A DNA stretch of 64,000 nucleotides from an uncultured Leifsonia sp. (GCF_945957465.1 NZ_CAMFLC010000013.1:1-64000), one strand, 5' to 3'; counted from the stretch's first letter, positions 24,323 to 32,996 are shown. Numbers and translations are program-made. Notes: a model not told the origin generated them from the sequence alone.

Positions 24323-25690
24323 TCAGCCGCCGATGCGGATGAGCTTCTTGTTGACGAACTCGTCGGCGCCGAAGCGACCGAGCTCGCGGCCGGAGCCGGA
24401 GCGCTTCACGCCGCCGAAGGGCAGCTCTGCGCCGTCGGCGAGGACGACGTTGACGAAGACCATGCCGGCTTCGATCTGGTCGGCGACCCGCAGCGCCTGC
24501 TCCTCGTCGGTGGTGTAGAGGTACGAGCCGAGACCGAACGGGGTGTCGTTCGCGATCCGCACGGCGTCCGCCTCGTCCTTCGCACGGAAGACCTGAGCGA
24601 CCGGGCCGAAGAACTCCTCCTTGGAGGCCGGGTTGTCCGGCGTCACGTCGGTGAGCACGGTGGTCTCGAAGAACGCGCCGTTGCGGCCGCCGCCGCGCAC
24701 GAGGGTCGCGCCGGCCGCGACGGCCCGCTTGACCTGGTCGTCGAGACCTTCGGCCGCCTTCAGCGACGACAGGGGGCCGAGCGCCGAGCTCTCGCTCGTC
24801 GGGTCGCCGGCCTCCACTTCTGCGAGCTTGGCGGTGAACTTCGCCAGGAACGAGTCGTAGAGCTCGTCGGCGATCACGAACCGCTTGGCGGCGTTGCAGG
24901 ACTGGCCGCTGTTGTCGAGCCGCGCGTCGACCGCGTTCTGCACGGTGGCGTCGAGGTCGTCGGTCGACAGCAGGATGAACGGGTCGGAACCGCCCAGCTC
25001 CAGCACGACCTTCTTGAGGTTGCGGCCGGCGATCTCGGCGACCTTCGCACCGGCACGCTCGGAGCCGGTGAGCGAGACCCCCTGGACGCGCGGGTCGGCG
25101 ATGACCGTCTCGATCTGGTCGTGCGACGCGTAGATGTTGACGTAGGCGCCCTCCGGGAACCCGGCGTCGAGGAACATCTTCTCGATCGCGGCGGCCGACT
25201 CCGGGCACTGCTCGGCGTGCTTGAGCAGGATGGTGTTGCCGATGATCAGGTTGGGGCCGGCGAAGCGGGCCACCTGGTAGTACGGGAAGTTCCACGGCAT
25301 GACCCCGAGCAGCACGCCCAGGCCCGAACGGCGGACGATCGCGGAGCCGGTGCCGTCGAGCAGCTGGATCGGCTCGTCCTTGAGGAACTCGGTCGCGTTG
25401 TCGGCGTAGTACTCGTAGATCGCTCCGGCGAAGTCGACCTCGCCCAGCGCCTGCTCGACCGGCTTGCCCATCTCGCGCACGATGATGTCGGCCAGCTCCT
25501 GGCGACGCTCGACGTGCAGCTGACCGACCCGGCGCACCAGGGCAGCGCGCTCCTCGACCGTGGTCTTCTTCGACCAGGTGCGGTAGGCGTGGTCGGCCGA
25601 CGCGATCGCTGCTTCGAGATCGGCGTCGGTGATGGTGTCGAAGGTCTTGACCGTCTCGCCCGTGGCGGGATTGGTCACGGCGTAGCTCAT
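24323..25690 (-). CDS. gabD: NAD(P)-dependent succinate-semialdehyde dehydrogenase
   Basis: 455 residues, the length of the GabD/Sad group. The cofactor site is in [17 protein letters not shown]; the general-base Glu is in [14 protein letters not shown]; the catalytic Cys is in [14 protein letters not shown] near residue 260; and [15 protein letters not shown] ends the fold. It oxidises succinate semialdehyde to succinate, the last step of GABA breakdown. No GABA transaminase gene adjoins it, so other short aldehydes are possible substrates. AAGGAG lies five bases before the ATG at 25690. Confidence 0.85.
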   Translation of the reverse strand: MSYAVTNPATGETVKTFDTITDADLEAAIASADHAYRTWSKKTTVEERAALVRRVGQLHVERRQELADIIVREMGKPVEQALGEVDFAGAIYEYYADNATEFLKDEPIQLLDGTGSAIVRRSGLGVLLGVMPWNFPYYQVARFAGPNLIIGNTILLKHAEQCPESAAAIEKMFLDAGFPEGAYVNIYASHDQIETVIADPRVQGVSLTGSERAGAKVAEIAGRNLKKVVLELGGSDPFILLSTDDLDATVQNAVDARLDNSGQSCNAAKRFVIADELYDSFLAKFTAKLAEVEAGDPTSESSALGPLSSLKAAEGLDDQVKRAVAAGATLVRGGGRNGAFFETTVLTDVTPDNPASKEEFFGPVAQVFRAKDEADAVRIANDTPFGLGSYLYTTDEEQALRVADQIEAGMVFVNVVLADGAELPFGGVKRSGSGRELGRFGADEFVNKKLIRIGG

Positions 25691-25992
25691 GTTGCTCCTT
25701 ATTCCTACAGTGACGGGGTCGTGGCCCTGGGTGATCGTGGTGGGAGGCCCTCGGGAGAGTGCCCCGTAAAGACCCTACGGGTCCGCCGCGGCTCGCGCTA
25801 CGAGGGGCGTCCCCTCACCGGAAGATCCACGTGACCAACGCGGATCGAAGGGCGCGTAAACGCCCCAAAAAGGGCGCTTTAGGGGCCCCAACTCGCCCTT
25901 CGAGGGCAGTATGCGGCCCTCACGTCAGATCCGGGTGCCGCGGCGACAGGGGTGGGAGGCCGCGGCACCCGTGGTCGGTGGCCGGACGCCGG
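25691..25992. other. 302-bp intergenic region: promoter of the dehydrogenase gene plus palindrome
   Basis: Contains the ribosome site and presumably the promoter of the dehydrogenase gene on the left. A short hairpin GAGGGGCGTCCCCTC is at 25802-25816 and palindrome family A copy 3 at 25845-25903. No open frame here looks like a gene. Confidence 0.5.
25845..25903. repeat. Compound palindrome, family A copy 3
   Basis: The outer arms TCGAAGGGCG (25845-25854) and CGCCCTTCGA (25894-25903) are exact reverse complements. The inner hairpin pairs GCCCCAAA with TTTAGGGGC with one base bulged. Here the flanking genes are in the same direction (both minus), unlike the other copies. Confidence 0.75.
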
Positions 25993-26373
25993 CTAACCGA
26001 GCGCTCGGGCCTTCAGATGGTCGAACTCCTGCTGCGTGATCGCTCCGGAGGACAGCAGCTGCTGCGCTTTGGCGATCTCGTCCGCCGGGCTGGTCGACGA
26101 CGTCACATCGCGGATGTGCGCGTCGACGGCGGCCTGGGTGTCGGCGGCCTCCTTCATGTTGCGCTCCGCCATCCCGCGTCCGCGGGCGATGAGGTAGACC
26201 AGCGCGGTGAGGAACGGCACGAAGACCAGGAAGATGATCCACACCGCCTTCCACCAGCCATTGAGCTTGTGGTCACGGAACAGGTCGCCGATGATCGCGA
26301 ACAGCGCGAACAGATACGCGACGAACGCGAAGCACCAGAAGAACGTCCACACCACGCTCCAGAAGTTGTTCAT
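25993..26373 (-). CDS. PLDc_N/SHOCT domain membrane protein
   Basis: 126 residues. Two TM segments at about 5-30 (WSVVWTFFWCFAFVAYLFALFAII) and 40-62 (WWKAVWIIFLVFVPFLTALVYLIA) form the phospholipase D N-terminal-like (PLDc_N) hairpin, which ends in RGRGMAERN. A C-terminal SHOCT helix pair (about 96-125) reads DEIAKAQQLLSSGAITQQEFDHLKARAL. It is a common actinobacterial membrane protein of unknown role. The ATG at 26373 is chosen over one five codons earlier because GGAGGG lies six bases upstream of it. Confidence 0.82.
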   Translation of the reverse strand: MNNFWSVVWTFFWCFAFVAYLFALFAIIGDLFRDHKLNGWWKAVWIIFLVFVPFLTALVYLIARGRGMAERNMKEAADTQAAVDAHIRDVTSSTSPADEIAKAQQLLSSGAITQQEFDHLKARALG

Positions 26374-26506
26374 GATGGCCCTCCCCACTGCGGCCGGCCA
26401 ACTGCCGGCGACGGGAATGTAACTCCTCGGCCCACCGTCTGGCTACACCCGATCGCGTGGAGCATCCTGTTCGCCTGTCCGACCCGGCCGGCGGTAGCTT
26501 TGGACC

Positions 26507-26800
26507 ATGGCCGACCTGCCCGACGCGCTCCCCGCCGATTACGATCCCGCGCACGTCTTCCGCGTCGTGGCGATGCCCGTCGAACGCGGCTGGGGCATCT
26601 GGCTCCGGGCCGCCGACGACGGCATCATCCACAGCTTCGGGCTGGGGGTACCGCCGGAGAAGCCGTTCCGGCCGGATGTGCTCGACGTCCTGGGGCCGAT
26701 CCTCAACCTGCAGTACCGCCTCGCCTACATGGACGACGCGGCGTGGGATGAGATCGACAACCACTGGTCGGCGGTCGTGTACGAGTACACCCCGCGCTGA
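26507..26800 (+). CDS. Hypothetical protein, 97 aa
   Basis: Small soluble protein of unknown family, rich in Trp, Tyr and Asp (DYDPAHVFRVVAMPVERGWG, LQYRLAYMDDAAWDEIDNHW). The composition and lack of gaps suggest a real gene. TAGCTT sits six bases before the ATG, fitting a leaderless transcript. It ends 55 bp before the SDR gene on the same strand, which has its own ribosome site. Confidence 0.65.
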   Translation: MADLPDALPADYDPAHVFRVVAMPVERGWGIWLRAADDGIIHSFGLGVPPEKPFRPDVLDVLGPILNLQYRLAYMDDAAWDEIDNHWSAVVYEYTPR

Positions 26801-26855
26801 GGCGCGTCAGTCGACCCACCTGCGAAGGGCAGGCGGCGAGTGGGAGGATGACACC

Positions 26856-27707
26856 GTGACCGAATCGATCCTCCTCATCACCGGCACCTCGTCCGGCATC
26901 GGCCTGGCCTCGGCCGTGGCCGCCGCCCGCGCCGGGTTCACCGTCGTCGCCACCATGCGCGATCCCGACCGCTCCGACGCCCTGCGCACCGCGGCCTCCG
27001 CCGCCGGTGTGACGCTCGACATCCAGCCGCTGGATGTCACCGATCCGGCCTCCGTCGCGGCGGCCGTCGACTATGCGGCCTCGACGTACGGCCGGTTGGA
27101 CGCCCTGCTCAACAACGCGGGGGCCGGTCATCTCGGCACCATCGAGCTCGAGTCGGTGGACGACGTGCGCGGCGTCATGGAGGTCAACTTCTTCGGCGTC
27201 GTCGCGATGACCCGCGCCGCCATGCCGCTGCTGCGCGCGAGCGGCGGCCGGGTGCTCACCGTGTCCAGTGTGGGTGGCGTGGTCGGCCAGCCGTTCAACG
27301 AGGCGTACTGCGCGGCGAAGTTCGCCGTCGAGGGCTTCATGGAGTCGCTGGCCCCCGTCGCGGCGACGGTCGGCGTGCGGGTGAGCGTGATCGAGCCGGG
27401 CGCGGTGACGACCGAGTTCGTCGCGAACGTCGGCGGCCGCCGCTCGGTCGAGGGCACACCGTACGCGGGCGCCCTCGACGCCTACCTGGAGCGCACCGCT
27501 GCCGCGTTCGACCCCGCGAACGCCCAGACGCCCGAGGGGGTGGCCGACGTCGTCGTGGAGGTGCTGACCTCTGCGAACCCGCCTGCCCGCGTGCAGACGT
27601 CGGAGGCCGCGCGGCGGTTCGCGGGTGTGAAGCTCGCGGATCTCGACGGTGCGCACGTGCAGGCGGTCACCCGGCACTGGGTGAGCCCCGAGCCGAGCAG
27701 CGCCTGA
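26856..27707 (+). CDS. SDR family oxidoreductase
   Basis: 283 residues, classical short-chain dehydrogenase/reductase. The N-terminal nucleotide motif is TGTSSGIGLASA, the structural NNAG is in ALLNNAGAGHLG, the catalytic Ser is in LTVSSVGG and the Y-x-x-x-K in EAYCAAKFAVEGF. After TMRDP there is Arg rather than Asp at the cofactor-selecting loop, hinting at NADP. The GTG at 26856 has GGGAGGA upstream. The gene converges on the ABC1 kinase gene, and an 11-bp hairpin at 27720-27742 lies at the junction. Confidence 0.88.
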   Translation: MTESILLITGTSSGIGLASAVAAARAGFTVVATMRDPDRSDALRTAASAAGVTLDIQPLDVTDPASVAAAVDYAASTYGRLDALLNNAGAGHLGTIELESVDDVRGVMEVNFFGVVAMTRAAMPLLRASGGRVLTVSSVGGVVGQPFNEAYCAAKFAVEGFMESLAPVAATVGVRVSVIEPGAVTTEFVANVGGRRSVEGTPYAGALDAYLERTAAAFDPANAQTPEGVADVVVEVLTSANPPARVQTSEAARRFAGVKLADLDGAHVQAVTRHWVSPEPSSA

Positions 27708-27719
27708 ACACCCCGGGAC

Positions 27720-27742
27720 CCGGCGGCGGTCACCGCCGCCGG
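27720..27742. terminator. GC-rich hairpin between convergent SDR and ABC1-kinase genes
   Basis: CCGGCGGCGGT (27720-27730) and its reverse complement (27732-27742) form a perfect stem around one central base. The kinase stop codon lies within it. It may terminate transcription from both sides, though it lacks a T-run. Confidence 0.45.
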
Positions 27743-29454
27743 CCGCCGAACAGGGTGTAGAGCAGAGGCAGCACCGACACGCTCATGAGTACGATCGCGA
27801 GCGGCGGCACCGTCGGCAGCAGCACTGAGCCCGCGACGAGCAACGCACTGAACAGCACCGCCCCGATCAGCCGGCGCGTCACCCGTTCCAGCCGCGCGAT
27901 GCGGCGGTCGAGGTCGGGCGTCTTGACCGCGAAGTCGCCCTCTTCGATGCGCGTGATGACGTTGTCCAGCCGTTTCGGAAGCCGCACGGCGACGCCCGCG
28001 ATCGAGACGGCCTCCTTCAGCGCATCCTGCACCACGTTGCCGCTCTCGTCGCGCAGCAGCTGCGACGCGTAGGGCTCGATCGAGTCCCACAGGTTGAAGT
28101 CGGGGTCGAGCGCACTGCACACCCCGGAGGTCAGCGACATCGCCCGGATGATGAGCAGGAAGTGCTCGGGCAGCTGGAACGGCAGCGACCGGATCACGTC
28201 GCCGAACTGCACCGCGAAGTCGCGGAACTCGCGTTGGTCGACCTCCCTCAGCTCGGCGAAGCCCATCCCGCCGAACCGTGCGAACAGCTGCGTCATCGCC
28301 CGTTCGAGCTCGCTCGTGTCGGAGCTCGGCAGCAGCACCCCCACGTCCCGCATGGCGTCGACCAGGCCTTTGCCGTTGCGGGAGGCCGCCGCGATGAGGA
28401 GCTTGCGCAGCCCGCTGCGGGTGCTGTCGGGCACCTCCCCCATCATCCCGAAGTCGATGAACGTGAGCTTCCACGGGTGCGCTGTGCTCGCATCCATCGC
28501 CTCGGCGGGGTCGGCGACGTGGGGTGTGACGAAGATGTTGCCCGGGTGCGGGTCGGCGTGGAAGAACCCGTTCGTGAACAGCTGGTCGAACATCACCGAG
28601 GCGAAGACGGGCGCCACGTGCGCCGGGTCGATGCCGGCGGCGCGCAGCGCGGCCGCGTCGGTGATCTTGATCGCCGTCACATCCTCGAGCGTCAGCACCC
28701 GGCGCGTGGTGCGCTCCCACACCACCTCCGGGTTGGCGACACGAGGATCGTGCGCGAAATCGTCGGCGAACCGCGCGCAGCTGCGAGCCTCATGGAGGTA
28801 GTCGATCTCCTCCAGGCAGGTCACCGAGAACTCCTCGACGAGCGCCGGCATGTCGACGCGGTCGGCCACCACGCGCACCCGCCGGAGCCAGCCGCCCACG
28901 CGGCGGAGCGCCGCCAGGTCCACGTCGACGATCGCGTCGATCCCGGGCCGCTGCACCTTGACGACGACCGTCTCGAGCCCGGTGTCGTCCCTGTCGCCCT
29001 GTGCGAGCCTCGCCCGGTGCGCCTGACCGAGGGAGGCCGCCGCGAGCGGGACCGGGTCGATGCTCTCGAACACGCGGTCCAGCGGCATCCCAAGTTCGCG
29101 TTCCGCCAGTGCCCGGATGGCCTCGAACGGGACGGCGGGCACCTCGTCCTGCAGCCCTTCGAGCTCTTTCGTGATCTCCGGGGGCAGCACGTCGAGCCGG
29201 CTCGACATGAACTGCCCCACCTTGATCATCAGGCCGCCGAGGTCGACCGCGAGGTCGTGGAACCGCCGCGCGAACGCCGTGAGCCGCTTGGTGCGCCCGC
29301 GCTCGCTGAACCGGGCGAGCCCGATCCGCGGCAAGAAGAGGTCGTACCACCAGATGTGCAGGAGGTTCCGCGCTGCGAAGCGCAAGATGCGGCGGTAGCG
29401 GGCGCGGGTGTTCCCCGCGCCCGCCGTATCGTGGTGCGCTTTCGGCGACGCCAC
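27730..29454 (-). CDS. ABC1/AarF/UbiB family atypical protein kinase
   Basis: 574 residues. Family motifs are in order: KVGQFMSSRLDVLPPEI (K-x-G-Q) near 80-97, AAASLGQAHRA (Ala-rich loop) near 138, VVVKVQRPGID (ATP-site Lys), EIDYLHEARS, FFHADPHPGNIF (catalytic loop) near 298 and FIDFGMMG (D-F-G-like) near 330. Two TM segments close the C-terminus (about 528-565). UbiB-type proteins bind ATP and affect isoprenoid quinone or lipid handling at membranes. The gene follows the PadR regulator by four bases, so it is the second gene of that operon and a likely target. Confidence 0.9.
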   Translation of the reverse strand: MASPKAHHDTAGAGNTRARYRRILRFAARNLLHIWWYDLFLPRIGLARFSERGRTKRLTAFARRFHDLAVDLGGLMIKVGQFMSSRLDVLPPEITKELEGLQDEVPAVPFEAIRALAERELGMPLDRVFESIDPVPLAAASLGQAHRARLAQGDRDDTGLETVVVKVQRPGIDAIVDVDLAALRRVGGWLRRVRVVADRVDMPALVEEFSVTCLEEIDYLHEARSCARFADDFAHDPRVANPEVVWERTTRRVLTLEDVTAIKITDAAALRAAGIDPAHVAPVFASVMFDQLFTNGFFHADPHPGNIFVTPHVADPAEAMDASTAHPWKLTFIDFGMMGEVPDSTRSGLRKLLIAAASRNGKGLVDAMRDVGVLLPSSDTSELERAMTQLFARFGGMGFAELREVDQREFRDFAVQFGDVIRSLPFQLPEHFLLIIRAMSLTSGVCSALDPDFNLWDSIEPYASQLLRDESGNVVQDALKEAVSIAGVAVRLPKRLDNVITRIEEGDFAVKTPDLDRRIARLERVTRRLIGAVLFSALLVAGSVLLPTVPPLAIVLMSVSVLPLLYTLFGGRRR

Positions 29455-29458
29455 CCGC

Positions 29459-30040
29459 TCAGTCCTGGGCGAGGATCGAGTAGAGCTTGCGGCGGGCGTC
29501 GTCGAGGACGGTCACCGCCTCCTTGATCTGCTCGGGCGTGCCCGTGCGCCGCACTTGCGCGGCCGCCTGGGCGAGAGCCATCCCGGCCTTCGGGAGGTCG
29601 CCGTCGAACGGGTTGTGGCCTCCGAACGGGCCGCGGTTGCTGCCGGCTCCGCTCGTGTCGGCGTCCGAGTCCCACGGCGCCGGCCCGGCCTCTTCGGCCG
29701 CAGCCCTGCCCTCCTCGGTGAGCGCGTAGGTCTTGCGCCCATTGGACTCCTCGGCCGAGATCAGCCCCTCATCGGCGAGCAGCTGCAGGGTCGGATAGAC
29801 GGACCCTGCCGACGGCTTCCAGCTGCCGCCGCTGCGCTCCTCGATCTCGCGGATGATCTGGTAGCCGTGCATCGGCTTCTCGGCGAGCAAGGCGAGAACG
29901 GCCGACCGGACGTCGCCCCGCCCCATCCGCGTGCCGACCTTCTTCTCGAACTGCGACCGCAGCTGATCGAACGCCTGCCACAGATTGTCGGGGTTCATGT
30001 TGGCGCCCCAGCCGCCACCACCACTGAAAGTTCCGCTCAT
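29459..30040 (-). CDS. PadR family transcriptional regulator
   Basis: 193 residues. After a Gly-rich N-terminus, the winged helix (about 42-115) reads VRSAVLALLAEKPMHGYQIIREIEERSGG, followed by PSAGSVYPTLQLLADEGLI and KTYALTEEG, all PadR hallmarks. The C-terminal part, with a helical TPEQIKEAVTVLDDARRKL, is the dimerisation region. A perfect palindrome (30077-30088) and a wider inverted repeat lie 26-50 bp upstream and likely bind the protein itself. GAGGAGG precedes the ATG at 30040. The ABC1 kinase gene follows after four bases. Confidence 0.9.
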   Translation of the reverse strand: MSGTFSGGGGWGANMNPDNLWQAFDQLRSQFEKKVGTRMGRGDVRSAVLALLAEKPMHGYQIIREIEERSGGSWKPSAGSVYPTLQLLADEGLISAEESNGRKTYALTEEGRAAAEEAGPAPWDSDADTSGAGSNRGPFGGHNPFDGDLPKAGMALAQAAAQVRRTGTPEQIKEAVTVLDDARRKLYSILAQD

Positions 30041-30065
30041 GATGTCCTCCTCGGGAGAAGCGGTA

Positions 30066-30089
30066 AACGATAGTTCACGATATATCGTT
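30066..30089. promoter_or_regulatory. Probable PadR operator
   Basis: AACGATA (30066-30072) and TATCGTT (30083-30089) form an inverted repeat with a 10-bp spacer. The overlapping ACGATATATCGT (30077-30088) is a perfect 12-bp palindrome. It lies in the promoter region of the padR-kinase operon and is strikingly AT-rich for this genome. Confidence 0.6.
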
Positions 30090-30156
30090 CGTGGCCGGGG
30101 TGGGAGAGGGTCGGGGAATTCGCAGGGAGGTTTGAGGAGGGTGACATGTTTCGCCC

Positions 30157-30384
30157 TCAGGCAGAGACGCGGACCCGGCGCCCCTCGAACTCGACGACGT
30201 CGCCGACCTGCAGCTGCCGCCCGCGGCGGCGGTCGACCTCGCCGTTCACGGTGACGTAGCCGTCGATGATCGCCTCTTTGACGTCGCCTCCGGAGTCGAG
30301 GAGTCCGGCGAACTTCACGAACTGACCGAGACGGATGCCCTCGCCCCCGATGGGGACGTCTTCGATCGGAGCGGAGTCGGCCAT
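30157..30384 (-). CDS. RNA-binding S4 domain protein (YbcJ-like)
   Basis: 75 residues, almost all one S4 domain: IRLGQFVKFAGLLDSGGDVKEAI, then DGYVTVNGEVDRRRGRQL and GDVVEFEGRRVRV. YbcJ-type proteins bind structured RNA and are tied to ribosome function. TACGAT lies six bases before the ATG, consistent with a leaderless message. It has a separate promoter from the PadR operon, which lies 117 bp further on the same strand. Confidence 0.85.
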   Translation of the reverse strand: MADSAPIEDVPIGGEGIRLGQFVKFAGLLDSGGDVKEAIIDGYVTVNGEVDRRRGRQLQVGDVVEFEGRRVRVSA

Positions 30385-30443
30385 TCCGAAATCGTAGTAC
30401 GGTCCGGGGAGGACGCTCCGCGTGAATCGAAGGAGAGAGCGCG

Positions 30444-31004
30444 ATGAGACCGCTTCGCTACGCCATCAATGTCACGCTCGACGGGTGCGTCCACCACGAG
30501 GCCGGGCTCGCTCCCGACGAGGAGTCGATGCGCTTCTGGACCGCCGAGTTGCAGCGTCCCGATGCGCTGATCTTCGGGCGCGTCACCTACGGCATGATGG
30601 AGGCGGCCTGGCGCAGACCGGCCTCCGGCCTCTGGCCCGAGTGGATGGACGAGCCGCAGTCCGCTTTCGCCGAGGCCATCGACGGGGCGAAGAAGTACGT
30701 GGTCTCCAACACGCTGAGCGGCGTCGACTGGAACGCCGAGCTGCTACGTGGCGATGTGGGCGAAGCCGTGCGGCGGCTGAAGCAACAGGCGGGCGGGAGC
30801 CTGTACGTCGGCGGCGTCACGCTCCCGCTGGCTCTGGCGGAACTCGGGCTGATCGACGAGTACCTGTTCGTCGTGCATCCCGTCCTGGCCGGTCACGGGC
30901 CGACGCTGCTGGCCGGCCTGCGCGAGCGCATCCGACTCGAACTCGTCCATCGTCAGGAGTTCTCGGCGGGAGCGACAGCGCTGTTGTTCCGGCCCAGCGC
31001 GTAG
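30444..31004 (+). CDS. Dihydrofolate reductase family protein (RibD C-terminal-like)
   Basis: 186 residues with a DHFR-like fold of the RibD_C group: LRYAINVTLDGCVHHE at the N-terminus, LIFGRVTYGMMEAAW, KKYVVSNTLSGVDWNAE, GGSLYVGGVTLPLALAELGLIDEYLF and a final strand. These proteins are predicted NADPH-dependent reductases, and stand-alone members are not true folate enzymes. AAGGAGAG lies six bases upstream. It is a paralogue of the gene at 34660-35256. It is convergent with the DUF1269 remnant, with a GC hairpin between. Confidence 0.85.
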   Translation: MRPLRYAINVTLDGCVHHEAGLAPDEESMRFWTAELQRPDALIFGRVTYGMMEAAWRRPASGLWPEWMDEPQSAFAEAIDGAKKYVVSNTLSGVDWNAELLRGDVGEAVRRLKQQAGGSLYVGGVTLPLALAELGLIDEYLFVVHPVLAGHGPTLLAGLRERIRLELVHRQEFSAGATALLFRPSA

Positions 31005-31029
31005 CCGTCACGATCGAACAGACGGCGCT

Positions 31030-31054
31030 CGGGGAGGCGGGCCGCGCCTCCCCG
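31030..31054. terminator. GC-rich hairpin after the DHFR-like gene
   Basis: A perfect 10-bp stem CGGGGAGGCG/CGCCTCCCCG with a five-base loop, 26 bp after the DHFR-like stop and 15 bp before the DUF1269 remnant end. It is probably a bidirectional terminator; no T-run follows. Confidence 0.6.
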
Positions 31055-31068
31055 AAACCGGATCGGGC

Positions 31069-31400
31069 TCAGGCCGTCGCAGTCGCGCTGGTGTCGCTCA
31101 TCTGTTCGAAGGCGGATTCGAGCGCATCGTGCTCGGCGTCCTTCTCATCCGTGACCCCGGTCTTCACGACCTTCTTCTCGGCTCTCGTCAGTAGCGCACC
31201 GATGTCCAGCCCCTTCGGATCCACGGCGATGATCAGGAGGCCGGCCTGACCGGCGGTCAGCGTCGCCCCCATCTCCTCGACGGTCTCCTTGGGCACGTTG
31301 CGATAGAAGTGACCGATGATCGGGCCGAAGGTCCCTCCTCGTCGGACGGGAACCACAGCCCGGCGACGGTGGCTCCGAGCGCGACGAGGCGTGCGTTGCC
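31069..31400 (-). pseudogene. Remnant of a DUF1269 family membrane protein gene
   Basis: The C-terminal 90 residues are readable (TFGPIIGHFYRNVPKETVEEM, AGQAGLLIIAVDPKGLDIGALLTRAEKKV) and match the end of DUF1269 proteins. Upstream, ARLVALGATVAGLWFPSDEEG, which resembles the Gly/Ala membrane segment just before, is in another frame, so a frameshift lies near 31340. The N-terminal half is missing altogether. The apparent start at 31356 would not give a full protein. I conclude the gene has decayed. No function is expected unless a programmed shift exists. Confidence 0.6.
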
Positions 31401-31505
31401 GGGCGCGCGCCCAGGGGACGTTCGGCCTTGAGCCGCGGCCCTTTCGCGTTCTAGCGTCGTGAGCCCAGCAGCACGCAACAGGAGTTCGGCGACAGGAGCG
31501 CGACC

Positions 31506-32261
31506 ATGACGAATCCCGCGTCGGCCACGGCGCCGGCCCTCTCCGTGGTCATCCCCTGCCTGAACGACGCCCCGATGCTCTCGCAGTGTCTGGAGGCGCT
31601 CGCCGCCCAGACCGTGAAGGCTGCCGAGGTGATCGTGGTCGACGGCGGCAGCTCCGACGACAGCCGCGACGTCGCGGCGCGGGGCGGCGCCCGCATCGTC
31701 ACCGCGACAGGAGGGATACCCGACGCGACGGCCGCCGGACTCGATTCCGCCCGCGGCGACATCCTGGCCCGCATCGACGCGGACTCGCGCCCGTCGCCCG
31801 ACTGGTCGCAGCGCCTGGTGGACGACTTCGCGTCGGGTCCGTGGAGCGCGGTCACCGGAACCGGCCGCTTCTACGGAACAAACGCCCTTCTCGCCTGGGC
31901 CGGCCGGACCCTGTACCTGGGCGGGTATTTCCATGCGGTCGGCCTGATGCTGGGCCACCCGCCCCTGTTCGGCTCGAACTTCGCGATCCGCCGCGCCGCA
32001 TGGTCGCGGATGAGCCCGCTGGTCCACCGCGACCGGAGCGACATCCACGACGACTCCGACCTGAGCATCCAGCTCGCCCCCGACATGAGCGTGCTCTACG
32101 ACCCGACCCTCGTCGTCGGGGTGTCGGGGCGCCAGCTCACCTCGTGGTCGTCATTTCGGCGACACATCGCGTGGTCCGTCAACACGTTCGCGCTCAACCG
32201 CACGGAGCTGACGCTCCGAGAGCGACGCCGGAGGCGGCGTGCGTTGCAGCGGGGGCAGTGA
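31506..32261 (+). CDS. Glycosyltransferase family 2
   Basis: 251 residues. The GT-A fold is clear: LSVVIPCLNDAPMLSQCLEAL, AAEVIVVDGGSSDDS, ILARIDADSRPSPDW (the D-x-D metal and nucleotide-sugar site), GSNFAIRRAAW and DIHDDSDLSIQL. It lacks the C-terminal membrane spans of many GT2 enzymes. The basic C-terminus (RERRRRRRALQRGQ) could contact membrane lipid. Acceptor and sugar are unknown, and no other cell-envelope sugar genes adjoin. CAGGAGCG lies upstream of the ATG. Confidence 0.88.
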   Translation: MTNPASATAPALSVVIPCLNDAPMLSQCLEALAAQTVKAAEVIVVDGGSSDDSRDVAARGGARIVTATGGIPDATAAGLDSARGDILARIDADSRPSPDWSQRLVDDFASGPWSAVTGTGRFYGTNALLAWAGRTLYLGGYFHAVGLMLGHPPLFGSNFAIRRAAWSRMSPLVHRDRSDIHDDSDLSIQLAPDMSVLYDPTLVVGVSGRQLTSWSSFRRHIAWSVNTFALNRTELTLRERRRRRRALQRGQ

Positions 32262-32304
32262 CGCTCCGGCGCCTTCCTGAGTCCCGCGACGCGCAGCGCC
32301 CGGG

Positions 32305-32979
32305 TCAGCCGACGGCCGGCACGTTGACGCTGAACGGCACGCGCAGCGTGTCGGCGAAACGCTGGAACAGCGCGGGATCCCCCTCGAGCTGGACAGCGCC
32401 GGTCGCGATCGCCGTCGGCGCGTCCAGCTCGCCCGCGAGCACGTCGCGGATATGCGGCCCTGCCGCGATGACCAGGTCCGGCTTTTCCACGGGTCCGGCT
32501 CCGACGACGATGACGCCGTCGGACATGATCACGTGCGCCGTCACGTCGCCGACGCGCACCTCGTACGTGGTGTCCCAGTCGTCCGGAACGACACCGTCGC
32601 CGGCCGCCACCCGCAGTGCGGCAGTGATGGATGCAGTGGTGACGATCTCGCCCGCGCGAGGCGTGCGCATGCCGCCCGCTCCCCACCGGGAGAGGGCGTC
32701 GAGCGCCGGGCCGAGCTCCTCGCCGCGCGGCGTGAGCGCGTAGACGGTGGAGCGTTCGGCGCCGGAGGGGAGCGTTCGTTCGACGATGCCCTGGTCCTCG
32801 AGCTCCTTGAGTCGCGAGGCCAGGGTGCCCGTCGGGATGCCGGGAAGGCCCGCGACCAGCTCCGAGTAGCGCCGTGGACCGACGCTCAGGTCTCGCAGGA
32901 TCAGCAGCGTCCATCGCTGCCCCACGATCTCCGCGGCACGAGCGAGGCCGCAGAACTGCCCGTAGTGCTGGTTCGTCAT
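32305..32979 (-). CDS. HxlR family transcriptional regulator with C-terminal SCP2-like domain
   Basis: 224 residues. The HxlR winged helix (about 8-100) reads QFCGLARAAEIVGQRWTLLILR, LSVGPRRYSELVAGLPGIPTGTLASRL and YALTPRGEELGP, including the conserved Cys. The second half (about 118-220) has SCP2 sterol-carrier-like strands (YEVRVGDVTAHVIMSDG, AGELDAPTAIATGAVQLEGD), a known fusion that probably senses a hydrophobic ligand. TAATCT lies seven bases before the ATG, so the message is likely leaderless. The divergent MFS gene, with paired direct repeats between them, is the likely target. Confidence 0.88.
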   Translation of the reverse strand: MTNQHYGQFCGLARAAEIVGQRWTLLILRDLSVGPRRYSELVAGLPGIPTGTLASRLKELEDQGIVERTLPSGAERSTVYALTPRGEELGPALDALSRWGAGGMRTPRAGEIVTTASITAALRVAAGDGVVPDDWDTTYEVRVGDVTAHVIMSDGVIVVGAGPVEKPDLVIAAGPHIRDVLAGELDAPTAIATGAVQLEGDPALFQRFADTLRVPFSVNVPAVG

Positions 32980-32996
32980 GGATCACAGATTAGCAC

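Noticed and set aside
23012-25834. 940-codon open frame on the plus strand
   Set aside because: It spans the antisense of two well-supported genes (lipase-like hydrolase and succinate-semialdehyde dehydrogenase) and their gap, with no domain and Arg/Val/Glu-rich composition.
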